Below, piece by piece: positions 32,749-44,368 of a DNA stretch of 44,368 nt. Position numbers and translations under genes: made by a program. Source of the stretch: Parasitella parasitica (Eukaryota; Mucoromycota; Mucoromycetes; Mucorales; Mucoraceae). The first letter of the stretch is position 1. Every line of letters starts with the position of its first letter. The notes beneath the pieces were generated by a model. It saw only the letters and a list, made by a program, of their open reading frames with translations. It was not told where the DNA came from and did not search any database. Where the stretch lies: contig MU619277.1 in the NCBI GenBank assembly GCA_025201805.1, positions 11,359 through 55,726 of the forward strand. The letters are read 5' to 3'.

Positions 32749-32985
32749 ATGAACAGCGGCACAGCTCAAATGATCTCACGCAATGAAGCTTTATGCTATA
32801 TCTATATGCTCGATTTCACGCCAAGTAATGTTAGAGTATGTAGAGAGGCTTTGGAGGCAGCCAAAGTAAGTGTCTGTTTCATAAGTGATCCTCGCTTCCC
32901 AATTCTGCTTCCCAACAAAACTCACCAAAAAGCAATTGAAGTCGGTTTGGTCAAACCATACCCTGAAAACATTTTTAGATGTTGA
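32749..32985 (+). CDS. Small hypothetical ORF
   Basis: The 78-residue open frame starts MNSGTAQMISRNEALCYIYM and has an amphipathic, helix-rich first half (SNVRVCREALEAAK). A perfect GTAAGT donor directly after EALEAAK (32867) could splice to the AG at 32980 in the next segment, giving a different tail; unspliced it ends NIFRC. No domain is recognised. Upstream is a pyrimidine-rich leader of the kind seen before other genes here. The neighbouring 32448-32748 stretch holds nothing else visible. Confidence 0.35.
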   Translation: MNSGTAQMISRNEALCYIYMLDFTPSNVRVCREALEAAKVSVCFISDPRFPILLPNKTHQKAIEVGLVKPYPENIFRC

Positions 32986-33346
32986 TATTTCTTCCAATAT
33001 TATCAGTACAACCACAAAAAATGTCAACTATACACGCAAAAAAAAAAAAAAAAGGAATTGCCAATTACCTAAATGTCTCCACACAAACTTTCGGCTGCCT
33101 AATTGAATCACTGCCAAATAAAAGCTTGCTTTCTATACTGTTAATTTATCATATAGCTTTACTTCAAGTGGGAGGTGGCTTCTTGCTGGCTTGTTTGTAA
33201 AGTTACTAGAAAGCACTTTTACACATGTAATTTGCAGTCTGATGCTAGTTAATAGACGTGAAAAATGCTCGGGCCTGCTGCATGTACCTGTCTTTCATAA
33301 TGGCTAAACAAATCCAATAATTCCAAACATAATTCCTGATTTTTAC

Positions 33347-34031
33347 TTGTTTTTAACTTTGCACCACATTGCTACGGCCAAGAAGAAGAGGCTGGCCGCA
33401 GTGGGAAGTATGAATCCATATTATTATAGCCAGCAACTTGACAATCATTCTATTTTGGACTCTTGGAGGCTATTTTTAGCGAATCATCTGGAAACCGCCT
33501 ATAAAACACCCAAAAGGGATTATCTTTGCAAATTAACACTTCTATTGTCCTATCAATTTCTATATGATCCATGATCAGCGCAAATTACACAAATAAGCTC
33601 AAATCTTGGTGATTCAGTATTAGCCGCTTACTACTCACAGCTCGAAATTGATGAAAAGTAGTAAGCAAATTCAGGGTCGAAACCCTTTCTTTTTCTGCTT
33701 TTGATTATTTCGATCACCTCCAGACACATATGCTTTATGGATTTGCATGCTGGACATTTTTATGCAAGTTTATTATTCTTTGCATATATTAGAGTTTCTG
33801 TCAGTTGATGATGATGTTATATTATCATTAAAGTTCACGTGGCCGAGGAATGAATATTCTTTAGCCCGTTTTGTCGACGATTTCATTGATGGGCAGGCTC
33901 AGAGCTTGCGTTTACTAAAGCAGACATTTTTCTTTCTTCCAGTCGTCATGATATTGGCGAAAAAAAAAAGACTCCAGCACAATGAATATAGATGCGACAG
34001 TCCGTTGGCCATTATACACGATAATACATGA
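33347..34031 (+). pseudogene. Fragmentary coding-like segment, unrecognised
   Basis: A frame starting near 33410 (MNPYYYSQQLDNHSILDSWR) runs to a TGA at about 33572 and continues in the same frame beyond it (SAQITQISSNLGDSVLAAYY…LEIDEK). After a plausible intron, a further frame reads FVDDFIDGQAQSLRLLKQ up to 34031. The pieces look coding, but stops and frame changes prevent a clean model. It could be a decayed gene or one with unresolved short introns. The flanking intervals (32986-33346 and 34032-34569) hold poly-A runs and the kinase 5' flank, with nothing else seen. Confidence 0.25.
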
Positions 34032-34569
34032 TATCAGAAGAAGACAGCGTCAAGGAGATGTGGTTTATAAATAGGATCCGTTCGGCACAGGCATTGTAAT
34101 TGACAAGAGCGGCGGACACATGTACGAAAAAAAAAAAAAAAAAAAGGCTGCTGCTGCTTCTATTTTATTTGTGCATGCACATTATATAAATACTAATACC
34201 ATAATTGTTTCAAGTTTAGGAAGAGGTACATGAACATGCATAAACACACATATGTGTAGACTGAACAGTGCACCGCTTACTAACCAAATGAAAATGGCAC
34301 ATCAGCCTAGCAAGGGTGTCAATTTTCATTATTCATGCAAAAAGTCCGGTATGTCTCAATACAGCTAAAATGTGCTGTGTGGTGTGATTGACGGTCGTCG
34401 TAGGTGTGTTGTTGTTGTTGTTTGTGTGTTACATACTACGGCTTTTACCCCTTAGTTTTTAATGTCACGTTTTGATATTTAGGTTGATTATTGCAAGCAA
34501 AGAAACCTGGATCGTTTCCTTTTTCCCTTTTTCTTTCTTTATTCCACCTTCCACTGTTAGTATTACAAA

Positions 34570-36166
34570 ATGGCGCCCCCAGAGTCCATGACAGCTACAA
34601 ACCCTCATCAGCGTGCCTACTCTGTAATGGCAGTGCCAAGCGAATTGGACCAGCATCGACACAGTAAGCACCGACACCACACAGCAAGCGCCAAGAACGA
34701 TTCAATATGGTACCAGGAGGTGTACAAAAAGTACGGCTACGATCCCAAGCTCAAGAGCCCATCGTACTTTGGCCCATATTTGCTGCTGCAGACGCTTGGA
34801 GAGGGTGAGTTTGCTAAAGTCAAGGCCGGAGTTCATGTGCAAACAAATCAAGAGGTAAATACCATTACACAAGGCACCGTATACATGTACCACACAGAAA
34901 TACCTAAACCCCTTGAACTGGTTCCTGTAGGTAGCCATCAAACTAATGAGAAAAGACCACATCAAAATGGCATCATTGGAAACCAAGCTTGAAAGAGAAA
35001 TATCAGTCTTACAGGTGAGTGTGTCTAGCTGCTGCGCATGTGCAACAAAACGCTGACTAGCAACATGCAGAGCGTCGACCATCCTTACATTGTTAAATTG
35101 TTTGAAGTATTAACAATTAAGAATTACATTGGAATTGTATTACAACGTGCAGCAGGTAATACAAAAAAAATTTAAAAAAAAATAAAAAAAAAATAGCATG
35201 ATTTATTCACTCAAGTTTGGCACTGTTGCATTAGGCGGCGAATTATTCGACTACATTTTAAAGCATCATTTCTTGCAGGAGACTGAAGCCAAGAGATTGT
35301 TTGCACAGTTGATAAGTGGGGTTGACTATATGCACCAAAAGCACATTGTACACCGAGATCTCAAATTGGAAAACCTGCTGCTGAGCAAGGACCGCGACAT
35401 AATAATTACAGATTTTGGATTTGCAAATCGATTTCAGGTAGCCGAGCAAGATTTGATGGCGACGTCGTGTGGATCTCCCTGTTACGCAGCGCCTGAATTG
35501 GTGATCAACGACGAGAGTCAGTATGTAGGTACAGCTGTTGATATTTGGTCATGTGGCGTGATTTTGTTTGCCATGCTGTGCGGCTACCTGCCCTTTGACG
35601 ATGATCCAACGAATCCTCAGGGCGCCAATATTAATGTGTTGTACAAATATATTGTCAGTACGCGACTTGAAATACCAAACTCGATGAGCATAGACGCAAC
35701 TCATCTACTTCGACGTATGCTTGTGCCAGACCCAGCAAAGAGGTGCACAATGGACGAAATAAAAAGACATCCGTGGTTGACTGAGCACCAGCACTTGTTT
35801 TCTTTGCAAGATCACATGACCTCGGATTCTCGGCTGCCAACACCCGCTGTTCAAGACGATAGCACTACTATTCTACCTTTGAGTGAACCGGAACCGGAAT
35901 CTCGGAAAGTGGCAGAAACCCAAACTGCTCAGAAATCATCATCATCGTCATCACCACCACCAACCCCTAAATCGTCCAATTCATCCACATCAACAGCATC
36001 CACATCCTCATCATCTGTCATCAATACAACCACAACTGCTAATACTACACAGCCATCATTACCCGCTGCTTCCACTACCGCCACCACCACCACAGCCACT
36101 TCATTTCTCCAAGCTAAATTCATTTCCACATTACAACAACAACAGCATCAACAACAACAACAACAA

Positions 36167-36222
<56 letters not shown>

Positions 36223-37543
36223 GCAACAGCAACAGCAACAACAGCAACAGCAACAACAGCAACAACAGCAACAACAGCGGCAGCAACAACAGCAACGACA
36301 ATCACTACAACAACAAATACAGCAACAACAACCACAGCAACAACAACCACTACCATCACCACCATCATCCAGAAAATCTTATCAGCAACCCATCTTTGTT
36401 AACGACAAGATACCCAATAGATCTGTTAGCGTTCAACCACAACTCCAGCAAAAATACAGCAAGAGAGATAGAACAACAAGCGAATGTCACGGCCAGAAAA
36501 AACACCACTCACTCCAGGTCCTGCCATCTGTCTCTGAGCAGCCTACTATCCACGACGACATATCGTTTAGCGATAGGGCCAAACTAAAGGGCCAGAAATT
36601 CATGGAATGGTTTACGAAGCGTAGTAAATCACAAAGTATGTATATATATATATGCATAAAATACATAAACTCGCAAAACTCTAATCACCATTCATCTGTA
36701 AAATCACATCATTTAGGTACCAAATTTCCTTCACTGTCAGCAGCCAGTCAGAACAAGGTGCCTGAAAAGCAGCCTCAGCGACCTATCAGTGCCTTGCCCA
36801 ATCCAATCAGAGCCATGCCGATTGGTAAGCCATTTGGGTCCTATGCAGCAGACTTTAATGACTCAAAGCTGAGGTTACACCGAGGAGCAGTAGATCAAGA
36901 TGCGCTCACATCCAAAGCGCCCAATGAAGTGTTGCTCAAGGTGAAAGAATGTCTAACGATAATGGGAATCGATATGAAAAAATGCCATGATTTCAAGATC
37001 AAATGCGTTAGACCTGCCCGTCGTCGACCTGAAAAAGTAGCAGCATCAGTGCCAGCTACCACTACTGCTACGGCTGCTGGAGGAGCAGGAGCAGCCACTG
37101 GTGCTGGCACACGCACAAGAAAGAACACCACCACTATCCCATTCAAATTATTCTTCAACAGCAGCAGTAATAGCAACAACCACAATATCCCTAAAACAAC
37201 AGCGACCACATCAACCACCAACATCATTTACGGTGAGCAAGGCATTGATAATGGAGAGCAAGTCCAGTTCAACGTCGAACTGTCCAAGATTGAAAACTTG
37301 CCTGGCTTATACGTCGTGGACATCAAGCGAACTCGAGGCAACATTTGGGCATTCAAGTTTCTGTATCATACGCTGCTCGAGCTGCTTGATCTCAGCGGCC
37401 AAGGGGGTCTTGGATACATGGCACATCGACGTATCTCGAGCGAAAAGATGCACGACACAGTCAAGGATCGCAAAAGCTACATGACGACCAGCAGCAGTAG
37501 CAGCGGCAGCAGCAGCGTCTACTCTTCTGTCCACAAAAGCTAG
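34570..37543 (+). CDS. Ser/Thr kinase, Kin1/Kin4/MARK-AMPK type, with polyQ and KA1 domain
   Basis: Exons 34570-34854, 34931-35014, 35071-35155, 35235-36635 and 36717-37543 give 893 residues. The kinase domain spans about residues 70-330: glycine loop LGEGEFAKVKAG, VAIK (Lys99), catalytic HRDLKLEN (Asp193), DFGFAN and activation segment MATSCGSPCYAAPE, with a Thr/Ser that upstream kinases could phosphorylate. Ser/Pro- and Thr-rich linkers and a long glutamine tract (36136-36340) follow. The C-terminal region (VQFNVELSKIENLPGLYVVDIKR, FLYHTLLELLDLS) looks like a KA1 phospholipid-binding domain. Such kinases act in polarity, checkpoint and nutrient signalling; which subfamily is not certain. 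The fourth intron (81 bases) is a multiple of three and open, so it may be retained. Confidence 0.9.
36136..36340 (+). repeat. CAA/CAG repeat encoding polyglutamine
   Basis: An almost unbroken CAA tract with later CAG and CAA mixture encodes about 65 mostly Gln residues inside the kinase linker. Mixed codons suggest a protein-level repeat with slippage-prone DNA. Confidence 0.95.
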
Positions 37544-37920
37544 TGGCGGTATATAGTGTAAAGAGATACAACAGATATACCCTTCTGATTTCATCCAATA
37601 GTAAGCCCTCCCCACATTACATTTGATGAGATTTCCAATGTCTATAAAAATAAAAACGGAGATATAACGAACCAATGACAAGGAGGAGAAATTGTGTGCT
37701 AGAAGACGCAATGTTCGCAAAGAAGGCAAAATCCATACAAATCCATCAATTATATACCACTGAACCGGGGGTGGGATCAGTATTTAAGTAAATAAAAAAG
37801 AAAAAGGGAATTTGCTTTTTTTTTTTTGACTGATTATATTACCGTATCCTATTCTTTTTTTTTTTTTTTTTTTTGTGCGTGTGTGTTGTACATATATCTT
37901 CCCCCTTCTCTATCTCAAAC
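37544..37920. promoter_or_regulatory. Interval before the sulfite reductase gene
   Basis: 377 bases hold the kinase 3' flank, then T runs (37817-37828 and 37856-37874) and a pyrimidine-rich leader ending at the ATG at 37921. No specific regulatory site is recognised. Confidence 0.45.
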
Positions 37921-38019
37921 ATGCAACATAAAACCCAACTTTTGAATGGAGAAGCAGCTTCCATCCAGGCGTCTCAATTACTGAGCCAGCATATCTACAC
38001 CTACAAAACCATCGAGTCC

Positions 38020-38054
<35 letters not shown>

Positions 38055-38496
38055 TATTAGCATTTGGGGCAAATCAGCCGCCCACACCGTGTACACGCAG
38101 CAGGACATCACTAGCCGTCTGCAGCATGGCGTTCACTCTGCAGCACTCGTCTCTTCTGATTCATTGATTTCGGCCATTCCCCAGCTATACAAGCTGGCGG
38201 CGGAAAAATCAGGTGTTGTGCTCCATGTCTCTGCAAAGCACGGCGACTCTTTGAGCTTTGCTGATTTCTCCAATGTCATGGCTGTGCGTCAGAGCGGGTT
38301 GACGCTCCTCAGCTCATCCACTGTCCAGGAAGCGCATGATTTGGCCGTCATTGCCCACGTCGTCGCCATCAAGACAAATACGCCGGTTTTGCATTTTTTC
38401 GACTCCAAGCGTATTGCGGACGAATACACATCCGTCGACCTGGTTACCATTGACATTTTGAATCAATTGATCTCTGCCGAGGATATCGACAATTAC

Positions 38497-38528
<32 letters not shown>

Positions 38529-41500
38529 GCAATCAGCCTATCTTCAGTACAAGCAACAAAAAGACGACGGAAAGGATGTGGATGTGTATGCTGTGGTCCA
38601 AGAAGCTATGACACAATTTGCCGGCTTGACTGGCCGCCATTACGCACCACTCGAGTTTATTGGCCATCCTGAAGCTGAAAATGTGATTATCGCTATGGGT
38701 GCCGGCGCCACAGTTGTCGAAAAGACTGTAAATGCCCTCGGTAAAGATGCCAAATTGGGCCTCTTGAAAGTTAGATTATACAGGCCTTGGTCAGACACTG
38801 ATTTTTTGGCCGCTTTACCAAGTGCCACCATCAAGCGTGTCGCTGTGTTGGAGCCCTCTCATGACTACACTTGTACCTGGAATCCTCTCTTTCTGGACGT
38901 CGCTGCTGCTTACCAAACTGCCCAAGACGATGATGTAGAGATCGTTAGTGGTCAGTATGGCGTCAAGGACCAAGATTTCTCACCTGCCCAAGTAGAGGCC
39001 GTCTTTAGCGAGTTGAGCAAGGCGGATTTTCAACGCAAATTCGAGGTTGCTTCTTTGAAGGCCACTGGACAAGTGAAGGCCGTCTCTGAGGAGACCGAAC
39101 AATTCTTGATTGTGGGCGACGAAACTTTAGCATTAAACTACGCTCAAGCTGCTATCTCTGCTGGCAAATTTGCCCAGGTTTACACGGTCGACCAAGTCTC
39201 ACACATCCGTGTTTCTGCTGCGGCAGGCTCTATTTTGCCTTCGCTTGTTTCTGAGGCCAAGGCTGTTGTGCTTCAGAACGCTTCCATTGATGCTGCAGAT
39301 GCTGTCAAGGCTCTTGTCAAGGGCGGTGTTGTTGCAGTCCACGGCGCTGTTGTTTCTGAGGGTCTGGATGCTGCTTTGACTGAGGCCACCAGACGCGCTA
39401 TTGGCGTCGCTCACGCCAAGGTTGTTCAGTTGACCAATGCTCAAGACCTTGTCTCTTCTGGTCTTGCCAGTGTCTTGTCCAAGGCTGAAACTGTCACCAC
39501 TCCTTCTGGTTGGGATCAATTGACCAACTCTTCTGCCACTGCCACTGCCACTGCCACTGCTACTGCTGATAAGGCTCTTGCTGTCGAGACTCCTTACTTG
39601 AAGATGCTCGACCAAGTCTTCCAAGACCGTCTCGAAATTGCCAATGCTGTCAACAGTGCCTCTATTTGGTCTCGTGATGAACAAAACCAAGCTGCCTCTG
39701 CTCCTGAATTTGGTTATGGCAAGATCCTCAACAAGATCCAGCAGCGTGCCCGTTTCATCGATGCCGTCGAGATTCTGGTCAAGGAAAACAAGGTTTCTGA
39801 AGAAGCATACAAGACCTTGTCTCAATGGCTCTTGGTCGTCAAGTCCTCCAAGTCTGATGCCAAGGCTATCAACAGGGCTGCTGAAGCTGTCGTCTCTGCC
39901 ATTGCCAATGTCTCTGCTGCTGAATACGTGTCTCAGAACAAGGATCTCCTGTTCCAAAAGTCCAACTGGTTGATTGGCTCTGATACTTGGGCCTATGACC
40001 TCGGTCAGTCAGGCGTGCACCATGTCATTGCTCAAGGCGAAAATGTCAATATGCTGATTGTTGATACCCTGCCTTATTCTAGTGAGTTGGCTCGTGAGCA
40101 GCGCAAGAAGGACATTGGCCTCTACGCCATGAACTTTGGCAGTGCGTATGTTGCCTCAGTTGCTGTCTACTCTAGTTACACGGGTGTCTTGCATGCTCTG
40201 ATGGAGGCTGATGCTTACCAAGGTCCCTCGATTGTGCTGGCCTACCTGCCTCAGGAACCTGTCGCTACTGGCAGCGATGCTCCTAACCCTGTCTTCACTA
40301 TGAAGGAAACCAAAGTCTCTGTTGACAACGGCGCATGGCCTCTGTATCGCTGGAACCCTACCTTGGATGTCCAAGGCAAGGAGGCTTTCTCTCTGGATTC
40401 TCAACGCATCAAGAAGGATCTCGAAAAGTTCTTGGAGCGTGAAAACCACTTTTCTCAGATTGTTGCCCAGCATCCTGATATCTCTCAACTGCTTGTTAGC
40501 TCATTAGAGAATGTAAGTATTTCAACTGTCGAGAGATTTTATATAGTGACATGTGGGCTAACCTATTTCTATTTAGGATGTTGAAAAGAGACACAGTGAA
40601 TTGAAGCGCAAGGCTCGTGAAGATTTTGCCAAATTGTTGTCTGGTATGGGTGCTGCGAACGGACCTCCTCTCACTGTTCTTTTCGGTTCTGATAACGGCA
40701 ATGCTGAGGGTGTCGCCAAGAAGATTGCCAACCGTGCCAAGTCTAGAGGGCTTCAGGTCAAGTTGATGGCTATGGATGACTATGAAGATGTTCAAGAGCT
40801 CGCCAATGAAAGCAACGTTGTTTTCATCATCTCTACTGCTGGCCAAGGTGAATTACCCTCCAACGGTCGCGAGCTGTGGAAGGCTTTGAATGGCTTGATT
40901 GTGGGTGATGCTGATTTCAGTCAATTGAACTTTGCCGTCTTTGGTATGGGTGATAGCCACTACTGGCCCCGCCCAGAAGATGCCATGTTCTACAACCGTC
41001 CTGGCAAGCTCATTGATGCCAAGCTTGAGACTTTGGGCGCCAATCGCCTCGTCGAAATTGGTTTGGGTGATGATCAAGACGCTGATGGCTTTGAAACTGC
41101 TTTGGCTGCCTGGCAACCCGAGTTTTGGAAGTCTCTTGGTGTCAAGGATGTCGGTGCTGAAGACGACGAGCCCAAGTTGACTGATGACCAAATGAAGATC
41201 AACTCCAACTATCTGCGTGGTACCATTGCTGAAGACCTCTTGGATGAATCTACCGGCGCTATCAACGAAATCAACGGCAAATTGCTAAAGTTCCATGGTT
41301 CTTATGGTCAAGACGATCGTGACATCAGAGAGGAGCGCAAGAAGATGGGTCTTGAAAAGGCGTTCAGCTTCATGATTCGTGTCCGCATGCCTGGTGGTGT
41401 CTCTACTCCCGAGCAATGGCTTGTTATGGATGAACTGGCTGATACTTATGCTAACGGCGCCATCAAGTTGACCACTCGTCAGGCTTTCCAGCTTCACGGT

Positions 41501-42856
41501 ATCTTGAAAAAGAATCTTCGCTCTACTATCCGTGGCATTAATCATTCCCTGCTCTCTACCCTTGCTGCCTGTGGTGATGTCAATCGTAACATCATGATCA
41601 CTCCTGTCACTGAGATTCCCGAAGTCCATGCCCAAGTCCAAGAGTTTGGTACGGTACTCATGGAGCACTTGGCTCCCAAGACTACCGCCTACCATGAAAT
41701 CTGGTTAGCTGACGAACAAGTTGCTGGCAATGCTGTTCAAGACTTTGAGCCCATCTACGGCCCTACTTACCTGCCTCGTAAATTCAAGATTGTCATTGCC
41801 GTCCCTCCCAACAACGATGTCGACATCTTTGCGCATGATTTGGGCTACATTGCCATTGTTGATGAGAGCAAAAAGGTCATTGGCTACAACGTTACTATCG
41901 GCGGTGGTATGGGTATGACTCATGGCAACAAAAAGACTTATCCTCGTCCTGCTAATGTGGTGGGTTACGTCCCTGCTGAACTGGCTGTCGCCTGTGGTGA
42001 AGCTGTCATGACAACACAAAGAGACTACGGTGATCGCACCAACCGCAAGCATGCTCGTTTCAAGTACACCATTGACACTCATGGGCTGGACTTTATCAAG
42101 AATGAGATCGAGACTCGTATGGGCACCAAGTTCGAGGAAGCCAAGCCTTATGTATTCACCGACAATGCTGATCGCTACGGTTGGACCAAGGGCGATGATG
42201 ACAAATGGCACTTTTGCATGTTTATCGAGAACGGCAAGATCAAGGACTGGCCTGACTTCCAACCCAAGACCGGTCTTAAGGAGCTTGCTAAATGGCACAA
42301 GGGTGAATTCCGTCTCTCTCCTAATCAACATCTTGTCATTGCTAACGTCCCCGAGGCTGATTTGGAAAAGACCAAGGCTCTCTTGGCTAAATACAAGATG
42401 GACAACCTGTCGTTCACCGGTCTTCGTTTGAATGCTATGGCTTGTGTTGCCTTGCCGACGTGTGGTCTTGCCATGGCCGAATCCGAGCGCTACTTGCCTA
42501 CCTTGGTCGGCCATCTTGAAAACGCTATTGAAGCTGCTGGTCTCAAGGATGATGCCATCACTATTCGTATGACTGGCTGTCCTAATGGTTGTGCTCGACC
42601 TTACCTTGCTGAAATTGCGTTTGTTGGAAAGGCCCCCAGTACATACAATGTCTACCTTGGTGGTGGCCACCAAGGCCAACGCTTGAACAAATTATACAAG
42701 GAAAGTTTACGTGAAGAAGAGATCTTGCAAGAAATCAATCCCATCATCAAGCGTTATGCTTTGGAACGCCTCTCTGGCGAACCATTTGGCGATTTTGTCA
42801 TTCGTGCTGGATACGTCAAGGAAACCATCACCGGCACAGACTTCCATGAGCTTTAA
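37921..42856 (+). CDS. MET5/ECM17: Sulfite reductase (NADPH) beta subunit, siroheme/4Fe-4S
   Basis: Exons 37921-40512 and 40577-42856 give 1,623 residues. The N-terminal half resembles pyruvate-ferredoxin oxidoreductase-type domains (FADFSNVMAVRQSGLTLLSS, YGVKDQDFSPAQVEA). A flavodoxin-like domain follows in exon 2 (TVLFGSDNGNAEGVAKKIA, STAGQGELP, FGMGDSHYW). The sulfite reductase hemoprotein repeats come last. The four Fe-S/siroheme cysteines are C1487 and C1493 (CVALPTC) and C1532 and C1536 (CPNGC), spaced 6, 39 and 4 as in E. coli CysI. It reduces sulfite to sulfide for Cys/Met synthesis with an alpha flavoprotein partner. It is longer than yeast Ecm17 (about 1,440) because of inserted polySer (about 37-45), polyGln (about 193-204) and an Ala-Thr repeat (about 540-547). 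Codon bias is strong in the second half. Confidence 0.95.
38496..38532 (+). repeat. CAG/CAA repeat encoding polyGln in sulfite reductase
   Basis: A run of about 12 Gln codons sits between two domains of the N-terminal half. A Ser run (AGC repeats, 38021-38050) and a (GCCACT)n run (39535-39560) in the same gene are similar slippage products. Confidence 0.9.
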
Positions 42857-43197
42857 GACACAACAAACCCATTTATATTTATTTCGTTTCAATATGTATT
42901 ATAATAAAATACCAAAAATTACTAATTGTTCTAGACAAAATGCATGTATTATTTTCCCAAATGATTGATTTAGCATTTGACTTTAACAATATGAATCTTT
43001 TGCTGGCCTTCTTTATTATTTGCCAGGATTCAAGTCAAAATAACCCAGTGTAACATTAGGACTAATTTGTATTGTAGAACAAAGAGGAGGTGGGGGGGGG
43101 GGGAACAGAGAACTTGAAAAGATTCAGGAGGATGCCCATTGTTGCAACGACTACCCTTCTTTTCTTTCTTTTTCATTTATCACTGTAGACTCTCGCA
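42857..43197. other. Interval before the DPBB gene
   Basis: 341 bases with a likely AATAAAA 3' signal near 42902, a 12-G run at 43092-43103 and a pyrimidine-rich leader before the ATG at 43198. No gene is seen. Confidence 0.5.
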
Positions 43198-44005
43198 ATG
43201 TCGCTTCCTACGTCAATGGCTGATAACAACAACTACAATCTGCCTACTACGACACTGCATCCATTTGGCGTCATGAAAAACAGTAGCAGTGATGTCTCTA
43301 GATTTACAGAAAGAGAGCCGCTCATCACCCCACCACCGACGGTTTGGACACGCTTCAATGCGAGGTTTAAATTTGGCCGAGCCATCCTCTTGGGCTCTGG
43401 TGCACTAGGCATGTTTACGCTCATGCTGATTGTGCTAGGAACTTTGGGCGTGTTCAAAAACCAGAGATATAGGAACGAAGTGGGCATCTCTATCGGCAAA
43501 TCTAAATACAAAGGCGATAGTAGAGGGTCTTGGGCAAACAATGATATAAGCGGCGAAGGCGATGGCACCTACTACGATCCAGGTGTCGGGTTAACAGCAT
43601 GTGGTACCTCTTTCACTGCTTCTGATTATGTTGTTGCCATGGTACATAAGTGTTAGACACACCGAGTAGTTAAAAAAAAACAAAGATCAGTCTGCTAATG
43701 TTACATTTTGATTGTGTTGAATAGAATGCGTTTGATTTTGGTGAATCAGACAATCCTAATGAAAGCCCAGTTTGCGGTGCTTGTATTATAGTAACAGGCC
43801 CTAAAGGAAGCCAAAAAGCTCAAATCCAAGATATTGTAAGACTTTGTGCACAAAAAAAAAAGAGACAATCTCTAACACATGTATGGCATTATAGTGCCCG
43901 TCTACAGGCTGTGGAAGAGGATCAGTTGATTTGACACCAGCTGTGTTTAACAACATTGGCGATTTTGCGGATGGAAGAATTCCAGTTAGTTGGAAAACTT
44001 GTTGA
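43198..44005 (+). CDS. Membrane-anchored double-psi beta-barrel (RlpA/expansin-like) protein
   Basis: Exons 43198-43641, 43725-43835 and 43895-44005 give 221 residues. A 58-residue Asn/Thr/Pro-rich N-terminal tail is followed by one membrane segment at about 61-87 (ILLGSGALGMFTLMLIVLG), so the C-terminal domain is probably outside the membrane (type II). The extracellular part has the DPBB pattern: TYYDPGVGLTACGTSFTASD, CGACIIVTGPKGS, and TGCGRGSVDLTPAVFNNIG, ending WKTC. Cysteines pair as in barwin/expansin-like domains. Relatives bind or loosen cell-wall polysaccharide or inhibit proteases; the activity here is not known. Fungal DPBB proteins are more often secreted with a signal peptide. 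Confidence 0.85.
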
Positions 44006-44368
44006 ACAAGAAAAAAAGTGCCAATTCTCTCCATTACATTAAATTATTATTGCATATAATTCATTACTTACTATTTACCAACATTTACACAATATAAATA
44101 TTCGCATCTTATGTATTAAATTTGTCTTGACGCTTGGATATCTTGAAGATTGTAAATATCTTGTAATAAAGCATCCAGGTAGATTGCAATATTAAAGTCT
44201 ATTTTTGTTGAACTATATAAAAAAAAAAAAGACATATATCTGGGTACTATATTGTACAAATAGCGGCTTGATACAAGTGGGGCTAATGCTTATAAACCCT
44301 CTGACATTGCATCTACATGAACACAACATACCTAATCATTGTCATGGATCTGGTCTCTTGACAATACA
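44006..44368. other. Right-edge interval
   Basis: AT-rich sequence after the DPBB gene, with AATAAA near 44165. No gene is visible before the window ends. Confidence 0.5.

Noticed and set aside
33674-33685. GGGT-CGAA-ACCC stem resembling a tRNA T-arm
   Set aside because: The loop is four bases, and no acceptor, D or anticodon arms can be folded around it.
36120-36368. Val/Ala-rich minus-strand ORF
   Set aside because: Antisense reading of the CAA/CAG repeat.
39199-39957. Minus-strand ORF of 252 codons
   Set aside because: Also a shadow of sulfite reductase coding sequence.
41705-42679. Long minus-strand ORF of 324 codons
   Set aside because: Antisense shadow of the biased sulfite reductase exon; the sense strand has the catalytic cysteines.

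Overview
This is fungal nuclear DNA, most likely from a Mucoromycota (Mucorales-type) genome. Genes are eukaryotic, closely packed on both strands, and broken by short GT-AG introns of mostly 49-60 bases. Several products are fungal hallmarks: a Zn2Cys6 regulator, a Mei2-like RNA-binding protein, Pik1, Rvs161 and the fungal fusion-type sulfite reductase. The lineage call is an inference from gene content and intron style. I see no rRNA, CRISPR array or intact transposon, and no convincing tRNA. One run of 195 N (17646-17840) interrupts the Pik1 gene.

Left part (1-8.8 kb): histone H3; a 2.8 kb gene-poor stretch with diverged copies of a double-palindrome repeat; a divergent pair of a DUF2462/UPF0390 small basic protein and fibrillarin (NOP1); a small OB-fold protein resembling SOSS-B/hSSB; and, tail to tail with it, a minus-strand homologue of the C-terminal half of Integrator subunit 2. 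The last two genes share stop-codon bases (5879-5882). This INTS2/OB-fold pair is the most unusual thing in the window.

Middle (8.8-25.3 kb): an ER-type DnaJ membrane protein, an apparently decayed minus-strand gene, phosphoacetylglucosamine mutase (chitin precursor synthesis), then a minus-strand run of NHP2, an Rvs161/Hob3 BAR protein and Pik1. A Zn2Cys6 regulator diverges from Pik1 and is followed by a Mei2-like gene.

Right part (25.3-44.4 kb): a small spliced hypothetical gene, a homeodomain factor, a small minus-strand ORF, an LSM14/Scd6 mRNP protein, an unrecognised signal-peptide/membrane protein whose frame breaks twice, small or fragmentary ORFs, a Kin1/Kin4/MARK-type kinase with polyQ and KA1 domain, the sulfite reductase beta subunit, and a membrane-anchored double-psi beta-barrel protein.

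The genes do not form one pathway; this is an ordinary mixed chromosomal segment. Themes that recur are nucleolar/RNA biology (fibrillarin, NHP2, LSM14, Mei2-like, INTS2) and membrane/cell-wall biology (Pik1, Rvs161, PGM3, DPBB protein). Exon coordinates in the evidence fields were derived by hand from splice signals and reading phase. Several frame breaks lie in A runs and may be assembly errors.
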